This document shows positions 23,234 through 32,986 of a stretch of DNA of 50,972 nucleotides, piece by piece. The notes under the pieces were generated by a model that was not told the origin of the DNA, did not search any database, and worked only from the letters and a program-made list of their open reading frames with translations. A program made the translations under genes and the position numbers. Source of the stretch: a virus; the IMG/VR virus record IMGVR_UViG_3300044631_002617, positions 1-50,972 of that record. The stretch is one strand, 5' to 3'. Position 1 is the stretch's first letter; each line of letters begins with the position of its first letter.

Positions 23234-23728
23234 TTACTGGGAGAATCGGCCGTCCGCCATGGACCGGCCAAGTTCATTCAACAAATCCTGGCGGGGTGCC
23301 CCGCCAAGGACAACGGCTCCGGACGGCAGCCGACGACCGGCCGCCACCGACATGTACAGGTCCGGCGCGCGCTGCATGATCTGCTGCAGGTTCCGCTGGA
23401 TCGAGTCTTCGTACGACAGACCCTGCGCTTCATTGGTCAGGCTTGCCAGACCAGCATCCCGGACCTGACGCTGAAGGTCGTACGCAGCCTTGTCCATCAG
23501 CTGCTGTTCGGTAATGCCCGCCATCTGCATGCCCTTGCGTGCGCCGGCAGCCAAGCCAAGCCCACCAAGCGCCGCAAGCCCCGCGCGGCCCATGTTCTTG
23601 CGAGCTGCAGCACGGCGCAGGCTAGACATCTTGGCGTCCTGGCGACGCATGCGCTCGGCCATTGCCGGCGTAGCCAGTGCTTGGGCTCCCGCAGCAGCAG
23701 TAGGAATGGCCCGGCTCCTAGGCATCAC
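23234..23728 (-). CDS. Basic, alanine-rich structural candidate, 164 aa
   Basis: Begins MMPRSRAIPTAAAGAQALAT. The N-terminal third is rich in Arg and Ala (RRQDAKMSSLRRAAARK), followed by a small apolar segment (AGLAALGGLGLAAGARKG) and then a helical domain. Overlaps the previous gene by 11 bases. It lies within the set of internal virion genes and may be a small ejection or membrane-active protein. No family is recognised. Confidence 0.6.
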   Translation of the reverse strand: MMPRSRAIPTAAAGAQALATPAMAERMRRQDAKMSSLRRAAARKNMGRAGLAALGGLGLAAGARKGMQMAGITEQQLMDKAAYDLQRQVRDAGLASLTNEAQGLSYEDSIQRNLQQIMQRAPDLYMSVAAGRRLPSGAVVLGGAPRQDLLNELGRSMADGRFSQ

Positions 23729-24200
23729 CCATAGCCTCCATCATCTGGATTACTTCAAGCGGCGTGATCCCACGCTCGGACTGAAGCGCAGCAATGCGCG
23801 CCTCTTGCCCCGCCAGGATGTCATTCAGTTCCCGCGATCCATATGGACGCTGGCGACGGAACCGTTCCATGCTCTTCGCACCACGTGCAACCTCACGCAG
23901 CAGCTCGTCCTCTTCCATCAAGTCAGTCAGCGAGCGACGACCCCCACCAGCCACCAGATCGTTGAGATCGCTTGGCTCTCCGTACTGCGGCTGACCACCC
24001 ATCTTCGCCGCGCGCTCTGCCTCAAGCTTCTCGCCGATCTCCATCTGCTTACGCATCTGGTCTTCAACAGACCCATGCAGCAAACGGCTCACGCCTTCCC
24101 ATGCCGCAATGCCACCCAGCGTTGTTAGCGCGTGTGCGCCAATCTTTGCTGCTGCACCGCCGCTGAAGAGTCCTGCAAGGGGAGCAATAAATGCGGGCAT
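23718..24200 (-). CDS. Putative internal virion protein, 160 aa
   Basis: Begins MPAFIAPLAGLFSGGAAAKI with an amphipathic, membrane-like N-terminus (ALTTLGGIAAWEGVSRLL), then long charged helices. This layout is common in short ejection proteins. A dispersed motif copy (23942) encodes AGGGRR. It overlaps its neighbours by a few bases on both sides. Its function is inferred from context. Confidence 0.6.
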   Translation of the reverse strand: MPAFIAPLAGLFSGGAAAKIGAHALTTLGGIAAWEGVSRLLHGSVEDQMRKQMEIGEKLEAERAAKMGGQPQYGEPSDLNDLVAGGGRRSLTDLMEEDELLREVARGAKSMERFRRQRPYGSRELNDILAGQEARIAALQSERGITPLEVIQMMEAMGDA

Positions 24201-24529
24201 TACGCTTCCTCCGTGAACACAATCGCCTGCTCGTGGTCAGGCGATCCAACCTTGCCGACCTTGCCCCACCAGCTGGTGGGGGACTCACGCTCAACGTACA
24301 CCAGAACATCCGGGTCGCGCCAGACGGGATTGTATCGGACTTCCCACAGCCAGCGACGCAGGGTGCGCGGAGTTACCTTGGTGAACTGGCGGTCCAGGCC
24401 CTCGACCGGCACGAACGCACGGTCCCCCACCAACTGGAACCCGTTGCGGGAGTCGGGGGTAGACAGCGCGGTCCCAAACTGGTGGGCCATGTGGGTCAGA
24501 AAGTGACTTGTGCGCTTCCAGTCGATCAC
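24200..24529 (-). CDS. Hypothetical protein, 109 aa, with palindromic motif pair
   Basis: Begins MIDWKRTSHFLTHMAHQFGT. A compact, mixed-charge domain with RRWLWEVRYNPVW in the middle. The codons for SPTSWWGKVG hold a perfect 18-bp palindrome made of two dispersed motif copies head to head (24264-24281). Located between two internal virion genes with four-base overlaps. No family is recognised. Confidence 0.6.
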   Translation of the reverse strand: MIDWKRTSHFLTHMAHQFGTALSTPDSRNGFQLVGDRAFVPVEGLDRQFTKVTPRTLRRWLWEVRYNPVWRDPDVLVYVERESPTSWWGKVGKVGSPDHEQAIVFTEEA

Positions 24530-26109
24530 GGTCGGGGACCCATCCGCCCAAGCAGGGCAGCAATTCCAGCCCGGTTAGCACCAATGCCAGCTTGCTGAGG
24601 GTACATAGCCTTGATCTGTGCCAGAACGTCGTCGTCCGACTGCATCTCAGCCAGGTCACCCAACTCGCGCGCCGCTGTTTCCGCGTCCGTCTGGGCCTGC
24701 GGTACAGCAGCCTGAGCCTTCTTCAGCTCACCCAGCCGGGCAGCGTCAAACCGACCAAGCAGCGCCTCGCCCGCCGAGTCCAGCGTGCCCTTGCGGCGCA
24801 TGCTGGCAATAACCTCGATGGCCGAACGCATGTCTTCCAGCGTCGTGTGGGATCCGTCGATCTTCAGCGCGGCCTTGCGCGCCAGCGACGAACGGGTCTT
24901 CAGCGCGTTCTTGGCCTGCTCCAGCGCCATGTTTTCCAGCGACTCCTGGCCGCCATACTGCTGGCGGTAACGCGCCTGCAGCTGCATGATCTTCATCCAC
25001 TCCGGGTTGGCCGTGTTCTCCTCGCTGCCCATGGCTGCTTCGTTGAGGAAGTGGTACATGGTCGACAGCGGGATGCCGGCCTGCTGCGCAAACTGCGCCA
25101 GCTGCGTCTTGTCCCCGTCACCCAGCGCGGACTCGACCGCACGTCGAGCGGCATCCTCGTTGAAGTTCGGCAGCTTCATGCCCCTGAACTGATCGACAAG
25201 GGCGGACGAAAGCTTGCGCTTCTCGCCCTCGGTGATGGTGTTGGCATCAACCGCACCAGACACCATCTTCGCGGACGACAACTCGGTGAAATCAAGTGCG
25301 CCAGTCAAACGACCCCACGAAGAGGGATCAACCTGCAGGTACTCAAACCCAGGCAGATCCCCGGCCTCGACCAGCGCCTGCACGTGGCTGATGTCCGGAG
25401 CAAGGGGTGCAAACTGGTAGTTGAACCCGCCCAACTTTTCGGCGCGCGTCTTGTTGTACGCGTCGATGTTGCTCTGAATGCTCGAAGCACCAAGACGGCC
25501 GAGGAACCCGGGCGTGTGCGACTTGGCAATCTCCAGCTCGTGCTGCTTGCCGTTGATCACCTGCTCGTACTGGTCGACAAGCGAAGTGAACATGCCCTGC
25601 ACCTGCTCCTGCGACTTGCCCAGCGCAGCCTTTGCCATGGCCAGCTTCTGAGCCCGCTGGGAAATCATCTTCTTGGTGGCTTGCCGAGTTGCAAGGATCT
25701 GCTGCGCGGCCGCCTGTTCACCCCGAGCATGAGCCTCCTGCGCCTGCAAGTCTAGGTCCGCAAGTTCAAGATTCATCTTGTTGAGGTCGTAGGTCTGGCG
25801 TTCCTGCCACTTCATGAACGCGTCCTGCTGCGCCTGCTCAAACTTCTGGCGATCGGCCTGCAGCGTCTGCTGATTCTGGAATCCCTGCTGCGACAGGTTG
25901 AGGTCATGCTGGCGCTGGCGCTCAGCCTCCTGCAGCGAAGTTGCAAACTGATCGGCCTGCTGGCCCATCTGCTGCTGAGCCAGCTGCATGTTCTGCTGGT
26001 TCTGGAACGCCTGCTGCGCCATGGCGCGGTTCTGCTGCTCCGTGTTGAGCAGATCGCTGTACGCCTGATGGCCGGTGGGGGTGATCGCACTGCCGAGCTG
26101 ACTAGCCAT
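24526..26109 (-). CDS. Glutamine-rich coiled-coil internal virion protein, 527 aa
   Basis: The first 170 residues are a long glutamine-rich coiled coil (LNTEQQNRAMAQQAFQNQQN and on). The rest is a helical domain. Such Q-rich helical proteins form the internal core or DNA-ejection channel in short-tailed phages. ATG 26109 overlaps the previous stop (TAATG). It has the same Q-rich style as the 26109-27257 product, so the pair may form one assembly. Confidence 0.7.
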   Translation of the reverse strand: MASQLGSAITPTGHQAYSDLLNTEQQNRAMAQQAFQNQQNMQLAQQQMGQQADQFATSLQEAERQRQHDLNLSQQGFQNQQTLQADRQKFEQAQQDAFMKWQERQTYDLNKMNLELADLDLQAQEAHARGEQAAAQQILATRQATKKMISQRAQKLAMAKAALGKSQEQVQGMFTSLVDQYEQVINGKQHELEIAKSHTPGFLGRLGASSIQSNIDAYNKTRAEKLGGFNYQFAPLAPDISHVQALVEAGDLPGFEYLQVDPSSWGRLTGALDFTELSSAKMVSGAVDANTITEGEKRKLSSALVDQFRGMKLPNFNEDAARRAVESALGDGDKTQLAQFAQQAGIPLSTMYHFLNEAAMGSEENTANPEWMKIMQLQARYRQQYGGQESLENMALEQAKNALKTRSSLARKAALKIDGSHTTLEDMRSAIEVIASMRRKGTLDSAGEALLGRFDAARLGELKKAQAAVPQAQTDAETAARELGDLAEMQSDDDVLAQIKAMYPQQAGIGANRAGIAALLGRMGPRP

Positions 26110-27257
26110 TATCCAACCCTCCCAAACAGAGCGCCCATTTCAGGGCTCATCTGCTGTCCACGACGCACGTCCGCCGCACTCACCATGCGCGTCAGCGTCT
26201 CGAAGATTGACATCGGACCCATAGGCATGGCGTTGATGAGGTTGGCCGCCAGCTGGTTCCCATTCAGCGTGTACTGCAACGCGTTGGCCTGCGCGCTCTG
26301 CAGCAGGCTGCTGTTGAACTGCGCCATGTTGTTGTAGAAGTTGCCGATCTGTTCTTCGGCCTGCTGACGCATAGCCGAGCCCTGCAGACCCAACTGGCCA
26401 ATTGCCTGACCCACACCCACGCCGAGCTGGCCGAGCTGCGCACCCGCACTCGCCTGCATCTGGCTGATGTTCTGGTCCAGCGCAAGCAGCGTATCCCGAG
26501 CCCGTGCGTCCGCCTGCGCAGCAAGCGCGCTCGACTGCTGCTGCATTCCCTGCCGCAGCTCGCCGGTCATCAGGTCCTTCTGCTCCTGCGTCAGATCATC
26601 GCGCCGGGCAATCTGGTCCAGCTGGTTCTTGTACTGCTGCTGGATGCCCATGACCTGCGCGGCCGTGTCGCTGCGGTTGGTCGAGTCAAACCCGGCGCGA
26701 GACGCCTGCATCGTGCCAATGCCCTGATCGAAGCGCGTCCGCGCCTCGCCCAGGCTCGACTGCATCTGCCGCGTCGCCTCTCCAATTGCCCGCTGGCCGC
26801 TTGCCGCAGCCTGGCGCATCTGGTCGGCCTGACCCTGCATCAACTGCATGTTCTGCTGACCCGACTGCCGAGCGTCCTGCACCATCTGGCCCGCGCCCTG
26901 CATGCTGCCCATGATGCTGCCAAACAGCCCGCGGTACATGTCCAGCTCCTGCTGCCGAGCCCGTTCCGCGTTCTGGTAATCCTGCCCCAGCGCACCCGCC
27001 AGTGCCTGACCGTACGTCAGATTGGCGCCGGGAGTTTGCGTAGGGAAACTAGTTCGGCTTCCCAACTCAGAGTGCGGGTTGGTGATGGGCCGAGTCCGAC
27101 TCTGCAATTCGCCAGGCAAACGAAAGGTGCCCGAGCCGCTTACAAAGCCCGTGTTCATGAAATTCTGGTTGTTGCCACTCTGCTGCTGCTGCTGGCCCTG
27201 TCCGCCGAACAGCCCCTGCAGGTTCTGCCACCAATTACCGCCGCCGAACTGACTCAT
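26109..27257 (-). CDS. Glutamine-rich internal virion protein, 382 aa
   Basis: Starts at ATG 27257 (ATGA overlap with the upstream gene): MSQFGGGNWWQNLQGLFGGQ, then a run of five glutamines. The middle is a long coiled coil (AGQMVQDARQSGQQNMQLMQ). Low complexity and high Gln/Ala/Met content are like internal core proteins. No enzyme motif is seen. Confidence 0.7.
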   Translation of the reverse strand: MSQFGGGNWWQNLQGLFGGQGQQQQQSGNNQNFMNTGFVSGSGTFRLPGELQSRTRPITNPHSELGSRTSFPTQTPGANLTYGQALAGALGQDYQNAERARQQELDMYRGLFGSIMGSMQGAGQMVQDARQSGQQNMQLMQGQADQMRQAAASGQRAIGEATRQMQSSLGEARTRFDQGIGTMQASRAGFDSTNRSDTAAQVMGIQQQYKNQLDQIARRDDLTQEQKDLMTGELRQGMQQQSSALAAQADARARDTLLALDQNISQMQASAGAQLGQLGVGVGQAIGQLGLQGSAMRQQAEEQIGNFYNNMAQFNSSLLQSAQANALQYTLNGNQLAANLINAMPMGPMSIFETLTRMVSAADVRRGQQMSPEMGALFGRVG

Positions 27258-27721
27258 CGTCCACCTCCAAAGCGGAACGGAGACTGACCCATCGAGCCAA
27301 ACCCGCGAGCGCGACCCTCAAACATGGCGCGTTGATTTTCAGGACGAATGCCGCCGTACGGTCCAACACCGCCGTCCGTACGGATTTGAGAGTTTCGGTT
27401 AAACGAGTTGCCAGCGTTGAACATTGATTGGAATGGATTAGTCTGCCTGGGCTGAACGTTTGGGTTCTGCATTGGCGAACCACCAGAGGCCTGCTGCTGG
27501 TTTATCAAGCCGGCAAGCTGCGAGAAGAAGTCGTTGCTTGCACCGGGGTTGCTTACGGGCTGCATCTGCTGCTGGCGGATCTGCGCCATCTGCTGCGGAT
27601 CAGTCACCGCCTGGCCCTGGTTGTACCCGTAGATGTTTGCGAATCGGCCACCAGTGGCACGGCCGCCAAACCCGCTTCCGCGAGTCGCGCCAAACTGCCC
27701 TGAAAGGAAGTCGTAAGCCAC
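27254..27721 (-). CDS. Gly/Asn/Gln-rich low-complexity protein, 155 aa
   Basis: The start is GTG 27721, overlapping the stop of the 906-residue gene (TAGTG). The product, MAYDFLSGQFGATRGSGFGG onward, is disordered-looking, rich in Gly, Asn, Gln, Arg and Phe and ends RFGGGR. It may be a linker or minor internal protein in the particle. The composition resembles that of phase-separating proteins, which could be relevant to packing inside the head. No family is recognised. Confidence 0.6.
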   Translation of the reverse strand: MAYDFLSGQFGATRGSGFGGRATGGRFANIYGYNQGQAVTDPQQMAQIRQQQMQPVSNPGASNDFFSQLAGLINQQQASGGSPMQNPNVQPRQTNPFQSMFNAGNSFNRNSQIRTDGGVGPYGGIRPENQRAMFEGRARGFGSMGQSPFRFGGGR

Positions 27722-30441
27722 TAGTAGGTCCTCCGAGTACGGTCTGTCGGGAGCATTCTACCCTTTACCTGAAGCCCCACCAGCCGGTACTTGACATTGG
27801 CGAGGAAGGTTTCAACGCAGGGCAGGAACCACTGGCCGAGAATGCCGTGCTTCCCGAACGCCGCCCAGTTGGGGCTGTCACCCCGGATGATGGCATGCTG
27901 CACCGACGTACCATCCGGGTTGGTGGGGTACGCATTCAGCACCGAATTCGTCTCGTTCTCCCGGTACACCCGTGCCACCCAGTAATCCGCATAGGGCGCT
28001 AGGTTGGTGCCGGCCGTGTACGCCACGTCCGTCATCACCAGACCAAGGCTGCTGGGCTGCTTGACCACGAACTCCTCGTCCTTCTGGTCCGTCGTCCGCA
28101 GGGGGGCAGGCATGACCTTGACGTACATGGGGTCCAGCACCACATAAATGGTCTTGCCGGGGGCCTGGATCTCCCGGTCCAGATACAGGTAGTCCTTGTC
28201 CGCGTCGATCACCCGGGCCTTGTTGCCGTCCAACGTCACGTCCGCCTGCGGCCAAAGCACGTACACCCACATCCCCACCAGCCTGGCGGCCGTGGAAACC
28301 GTGCCGTCAAACAGGTTGGTGATCTTGCTGCCGGCAATCGAAGACTTCAGGGTGCAGGTCGAGTCGTAGTAGCTGTACGTGTGGCTGGACACCGACACCG
28401 CGGTAGACGGGTTCCGCACCGCATTCGCGTCAAACATTGACACCTGAGTGCCAACGTTCGACTCCGGGTACTTCTTGTCCCCGTACGTCCGGCAGGGCAT
28501 GTACAACGCAGGCCGGTAACTCGTGTTGGTCACCGCGTCCGGGTAGGGAGCGTTGAACAGGAACATGGCACGGGGCACCAACTGCCCGTCGCTGTCCTCC
28601 CACCACCCCTGCGACACCTTCCCGAAACTCATGTCCTGCAACTCGCTCACTACGCCGGTGGCGAACCAGAACTGCACCGCCTGCTGGCGGGTGGGGTTCA
28701 GCAGGTACAGGCACAGCGTCGACGGATCGAACGCGATGCTGACCTTGCTCAACTCCTGCGCCCCGGTCGTGCCCGAGTACCACTCGTCGCTCACGACCTG
28801 GTTGATCGCCTGCACGTCGTCCAGCCGACCGTCCGGATACACGGCCTTCAGGCCGCGGTAGTTCAGGTAGTACGTCACCGGGCCCACGGTCGCAGCCGCA
28901 TACGGGCCCGTGATGCCGTACCCCTGGTGCGCGGCAAGGACCCTCACGAACCCGTTGTCCTTGTTGAAGAACTGGACACCGTTGCGCGTGAACCCCGACA
29001 TGATCTGGCCCGTGCGCCGGAAGCACGTCACCGCGTCGCCCACGTTCGACGGCTTGTAGATCCCTGCCGCCGTGAACAGCTCGGGGCTGTCCGCGCCGCT
29101 CGCGCTCCACCGCGTCTCGCCCGTGCCGGTCAGGTCACTCGCGCTCTCGCTGATGTTCCCCACCAGCATCGTGCCGTCCAGCAGCGCACCCGCGCCACCC
29201 TTCGGCATCGTTTCGCTGTAACTCGGCTTGTCCAGGAACACGTCCTGCATCACCAGCGCAGCGTCCTTCAACTGGTACGCATACCGGAAGTTCTTGGAGT
29301 CCGCGCCGTATCCGGTCGGCGTGCTAGCCCACGGGAAGTTGGCATCCGTCACCACGTAGCTCGACAGCGTGATCTGCGCTTCGAGCTGCAGGATGCCATG
29401 CGTGTACACACCAGCCGACCCCTCGGTCCGAACACTTCGGTACACGTTCAGCGTGTCAAACCGGCTCGAGTCGTACACCCCGTCCACCCAAACATGTCGA
29501 CTTGCAGAAAGCACAATGTCGACGTTGGTGCTCAACTGGCTCTTGCGGCCACTCCTGCTGTCTTCCAACTGCAGCGCAAACGAGTACGAACCCGCCGTTA
29601 GCAACGCGGAAGTCGTGATGTTGGGGATGCTGGCAATTTTGGTGCCGCTTGTTCCGTTGTGGGAACACACCTTGAACGAACACGGCGGGTTTGGTGAAGC
29701 AGTCGGATCCGGCAGAGACGCAAGACTGTGCGTGCTGCTGGACGAATTGAACGCACCGTCTGCGGTTCCGTTGTACGGAGATCCAGCAATCTTCTTGCCT
29801 GGCCCCGCCGGATCCACAACCGTAGCCGAAGTGCTGGTGGGGCCCGTCGCCGTCTTGAAGTACACAGCGATGGGCGACACACCGCGGCGGAAGACGTACA
29901 CCGCCTTGCCCGTCGTCTCCACGCTCATCACTGCCTTGCCCCCGTCAGCCAGGATGCCGCCGTCCGACATGCCCTGCTGAAGGACGATGGTGCTCCACGC
30001 ACTGCCCGCACTCTGCGGCGCGTAGTAGTCCATCATCAGGTCGTACGTGTTGACGCACGACGGAGTCGCCATGTTGTTCGGCCGGCGGATGACATACACG
30101 TACCCGTACACCCGCGTGCTTGCGCCAGCCACCAGGCTGAACGCCCAGAAATCAACCACCCGCGACAGATGCGCCTTGTTCGTGTACGGATTCGCAATGC
30201 TGAACCGATACGCGTAGTTCAGGACCGACGGCGAAGATCCGCTGTCCGGCGCGTTCTCAGGCGCGAAACGGTACACCTCGCGGAACCCCGGGAACGGGAG
30301 CAGGCCACCGTTGTTCGTGCCGTCGATCCCCACCAGCTCAGCCATGGAACCAGCAGGCGTCCCGGTGTGCGCGGAAGCACGGCTTTCGCTGGCATTCAGC
30401 AGCGAATACGTCCAGTAAATGTCAGTCTCGGGGACCTGCAT
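27721..30441 (-). CDS. Large tail protein, nozzle (tail tubular B-like) candidate, 906 aa
   Basis: Begins MQVPETDIYWTYSLLNASES. The sequence is beta-rich with short repeated blade-like patterns, for example SKVSIAFDPSTLCLYLLNP and YYLNYRGLKAVYPDGRL, as in the propeller-like nozzle of short-tailed phages. It lies downstream of the adaptor-like gene (32986) and before the internal proteins, the usual place for a nozzle gene. It holds four motif copies (27775, 28273, 29158, 29833), most encoding LVG. The assignment is by position and pattern, not by a signature. Confidence 0.55.
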   Translation of the reverse strand: MQVPETDIYWTYSLLNASESRASAHTGTPAGSMAELVGIDGTNNGGLLPFPGFREVYRFAPENAPDSGSSPSVLNYAYRFSIANPYTNKAHLSRVVDFWAFSLVAGASTRVYGYVYVIRRPNNMATPSCVNTYDLMMDYYAPQSAGSAWSTIVLQQGMSDGGILADGGKAVMSVETTGKAVYVFRRGVSPIAVYFKTATGPTSTSATVVDPAGPGKKIAGSPYNGTADGAFNSSSSTHSLASLPDPTASPNPPCSFKVCSHNGTSGTKIASIPNITTSALLTAGSYSFALQLEDSRSGRKSQLSTNVDIVLSASRHVWVDGVYDSSRFDTLNVYRSVRTEGSAGVYTHGILQLEAQITLSSYVVTDANFPWASTPTGYGADSKNFRYAYQLKDAALVMQDVFLDKPSYSETMPKGGAGALLDGTMLVGNISESASDLTGTGETRWSASGADSPELFTAAGIYKPSNVGDAVTCFRRTGQIMSGFTRNGVQFFNKDNGFVRVLAAHQGYGITGPYAAATVGPVTYYLNYRGLKAVYPDGRLDDVQAINQVVSDEWYSGTTGAQELSKVSIAFDPSTLCLYLLNPTRQQAVQFWFATGVVSELQDMSFGKVSQGWWEDSDGQLVPRAMFLFNAPYPDAVTNTSYRPALYMPCRTYGDKKYPESNVGTQVSMFDANAVRNPSTAVSVSSHTYSYYDSTCTLKSSIAGSKITNLFDGTVSTAARLVGMWVYVLWPQADVTLDGNKARVIDADKDYLYLDREIQAPGKTIYVVLDPMYVKVMPAPLRTTDQKDEEFVVKQPSSLGLVMTDVAYTAGTNLAPYADYWVARVYRENETNSVLNAYPTNPDGTSVQHAIIRGDSPNWAAFGKHGILGQWFLPCVETFLANVKYRLVGLQVKGRMLPTDRTRRTY

Positions 30442-30450
30442 GCGCTCATC

Positions 30451-30789
30451 CTACTCCGGCCACTTGCCCAAAGGACACTTTGCGCCCGGCATTTCCCACT
30501 TGACCGGGAGCCTGCTCCGCTCCCAGCGGGGGCATCCGCACGCCTTGCAGTACATCTCGCCCTCGTGCTGCTCCATCGACTCGCACCCGAAGCACGCAGC
30601 CTTCCGGCCCTCAATCACCGGCAACCGGAGCGGTTCCTCCAGCGCACGGCTCACCTCCGCCTTCGCGTACTCCACCGCCTTCTTCACGACCCCAACCGGA
30701 CGGGTAGCAGCAACGGTCAGCATTCCCGATTCGGAATCCTGAACCAAGTCGTACGCCCAGCCGTGGAACGAAACCGTGAACTTGTTCAT
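30451..30789 (-). CDS. Small C4 zinc-ribbon-like protein, 112 aa
   Basis: The C-terminal half has CFGCESMEQHEGEMYCKACG, a four-cysteine site spaced like a zinc ribbon, with one more cysteine near the end (KCPLG). The N-terminal half is a small beta domain (MNKFTVSFHGWAYDLVQDSE). A zinc ribbon in the middle of the tail genes is unusual and may hold a small structural part together. It overlaps the previous gene by four bases. Confidence 0.65.
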   Translation of the reverse strand: MNKFTVSFHGWAYDLVQDSESGMLTVAATRPVGVVKKAVEYAKAEVSRALEEPLRLPVIEGRKAACFGCESMEQHEGEMYCKACGCPRWERSRLPVKWEMPGAKCPLGKWPE

Positions 30790-32255
30790 AGCAGCCTGAA
30801 ACTCCCGGTAAGGGTCTGGGTCACCGGCACACTACGCGCCGCATAACTAAAGATCTCGGTGTCAACATGCTCGCAGCAACAGGTTGACTCATACGGCCCG
30901 CAGTTCACCCCATAACTACCATCGCAATCCAAGCAAGCCAAACCGGTAGATGCATTGCAATACCCAGACGGCACAGGTCGAGGAGCGTTTGGATCAGCAC
31001 AGCCAAGGGGGTAAGTAGCAAGATCCACGCAGTAGACAATCCTTGTGTACGTTGCACTTGATCCAGAAGCCGAAGAGATAGACAGAGTGTTTGTCTGGAC
31101 AGACGAGCCGGGCGTGAGTTCCCAAGACGCATTCAGGTACGACACTTCCGGACTAAGCACAAAGAAATCAAACTGGGTGTCCATGTAGTAGATGGGGTTC
31201 GTGCTTGTCCGGAAGATGTTGTTCTTCGGGTACCACACAGATGCAAGGAACGCATCCAGCCCATCCTTAGTATTCGGAAACCCAAGACCCGTCTGAAACA
31301 CAAACCCGCTTGTCCCAGTGTTGCGGAACACGCCACACCCGCAGCTGGTGGGGGTCAACTCATCCCCAAAGTCCACAAGTACTGCAACGGTCGAACAGCC
31401 AGACACATTGATGGGGAACGAAACGTAGTCCTTCAGATCCGCAGCAGTTGCGACAGAACCGTACACGCCCCCACCAACCGTAGCCGTGAAGTAGCCGGCC
31501 GCATTGATAGCTGTTGCGGTAGCAGTCAACGTGCCGGTGTACGAAGTTGTCGTACCTGAACCGTTCGTCAGTTTGAGTTCGTTGTTGCTGACTGACACTG
31601 TCCACGGCCCAGACGCAGCACCGGAAACAGTCAACACAAGCGTGATCCCCGGCACGCGGACAGTACACACCGCCGCATATCGAAGAGTGAACGTAGGCGT
31701 CGTGACCGTAAACGACTTGCTTACGTTTCCGCCTGGACCCCACACCGCAATGTCATCCGGCGGAGTTACAGGATCACAGCATCCAAAAGTAGGCAAAAGA
31801 TCAGGACCCGGCAGCGTTGTCTCTGCCATCTGCGTGTACGCACCTACGAACGTAGGGGACCCGAACACATATTCGTGCCGCTTGCCTGTGATAGACGTAG
31901 CAAGAATTGCACCATCAGTTGGTCTGGCATACTCACCAGTTGCTACGGTAACAATCGAATCAGAAGACAAGTTCCAAGTTCCCGTTGCGGTTGTCACGCT
32001 CTGCGTTCGCAACGAAGACACCTGTAGACCTGAGAGATACGAACCGCCGTACTGGGAGTAGTAGGAACGGTATGGCGATACGCACCCGTAGTTTGTGTAG
32101 TCCTCTTCAAGACTCAAGTACATCAACCCGCTGACGTTCATTTCCGTCACGACACGGATGTCAGCAACGATTGACGTGTAGTTGGTCGTCAACGCAGGAA
32201 CGTCAGTCGCATCGCAGACCGCGGGGTCGCATGCAGTCAACTGACGGCCAAGCAT
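30786..32255 (-). CDS. Cysteine-rich surface/tail protein, 489 aa
   Basis: The start at ATG 32255 is selected because it overlaps the upstream stop (TGATG). The longer open frame upstream is out-of-frame reading of the previous gene. The protein is beta-rich (VTVATGEYARPTDGAILATS) and unusually rich in cysteine, with a cluster near the C-terminus (CNASTGLACLDCDGSYGVNC, then STCCCEH). Third codon positions are less GC-biased than in neighbours, a sign of acquisition or fast evolution. A spike or fibre role is inferred. Confidence 0.6.
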   Translation of the reverse strand: MLGRQLTACDPAVCDATDVPALTTNYTSIVADIRVVTEMNVSGLMYLSLEEDYTNYGCVSPYRSYYSQYGGSYLSGLQVSSLRTQSVTTATGTWNLSSDSIVTVATGEYARPTDGAILATSITGKRHEYVFGSPTFVGAYTQMAETTLPGPDLLPTFGCCDPVTPPDDIAVWGPGGNVSKSFTVTTPTFTLRYAAVCTVRVPGITLVLTVSGAASGPWTVSVSNNELKLTNGSGTTTSYTGTLTATATAINAAGYFTATVGGGVYGSVATAADLKDYVSFPINVSGCSTVAVLVDFGDELTPTSCGCGVFRNTGTSGFVFQTGLGFPNTKDGLDAFLASVWYPKNNIFRTSTNPIYYMDTQFDFFVLSPEVSYLNASWELTPGSSVQTNTLSISSASGSSATYTRIVYCVDLATYPLGCADPNAPRPVPSGYCNASTGLACLDCDGSYGVNCGPYESTCCCEHVDTEIFSYAARSVPVTQTLTGSFRLL

Positions 32256-32986
32256 CAGCAGCCCCCGTCGATGCGGTTCGGTGCGCTGAAGTAATAGACA
32301 GGCGAGCCCGTCATGTCCGTCACCTGCTCCATCCGCACGGCAGCCCCCACCGGAACCGAGCGGACGTAGTAACTGGTCCCGAACACCTTGTCGTATGCAG
32401 CGCCCGTGATGGAGTAGCCGTACGCCGTGCTGTTGTTGTTCGACCACTCCAGCAGGTTGTACGCCGTTACCGATGCGCCAGCCACGCCGCCGGTGTACAC
32501 GTCAACGGTGTACGTCCACTGCGCGTAGGTACCCTTGACCGCAGCGGTAATCACGCCGTAGTACGCCGTCGTACCGCCACCACCCCCGCCCGGAATGTAG
32601 ATCAACGCCACGTTCGGTGACGGGTTGGTGACCGAAACGCCAGCACCGTCGAACTGCAGCGTGTCGATCGTGGTCCAGGGCCCAGCTGGCGTAGCCAGGT
32701 CCTCGACCGTGATCGTCGTTGCCGCCGCAGTGCCGCTGCTAACTGGCTGGATCACGACAGGCGGAAGGGCCGGCGGCAGGCTCACGCCCGGCAGCGTGAT
32801 GTTGGTGTTGCCGAGCGCCGGCAGATTCAGCGGAGCAACAGGGCTCTGCATGTTGACGCCGCCGGAGGGCGTGGTCAACGACAGGGGGAAAGGAGAACCC
32901 ACGCCGCCCAAGCGGTCCTGCGCGGGAAACCGGACGACCTGCTGGAATCCCAGTGTCCGGAAGTCTCCTTCCTCGCCGATTGCCAT
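32255..32986 (-). CDS. Putative tail or fibre-attachment protein, 243 aa
   Basis: ATG 32986 overlaps the upstream stop. The N-terminus is MAIGEEGDFRTLGFQQVVRF, followed by a proline-rich linker (LPALGNTNITLPGVSLPPAL) and a beta-rich C-terminal domain with a GGGGGG turn. An N-terminal anchor, linker and distal domain are typical for proteins that attach fibres to a short tail. No family is recognised. Confidence 0.6.
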   Translation of the reverse strand: MAIGEEGDFRTLGFQQVVRFPAQDRLGGVGSPFPLSLTTPSGGVNMQSPVAPLNLPALGNTNITLPGVSLPPALPPVVIQPVSSGTAAATTITVEDLATPAGPWTTIDTLQFDGAGVSVTNPSPNVALIYIPGGGGGGTTAYYGVITAAVKGTYAQWTYTVDVYTGGVAGASVTAYNLLEWSNNNSTAYGYSITGAAYDKVFGTSYYVRSVPVGAAVRMEQVTDMTGSPVYYFSAPNRIDGGC

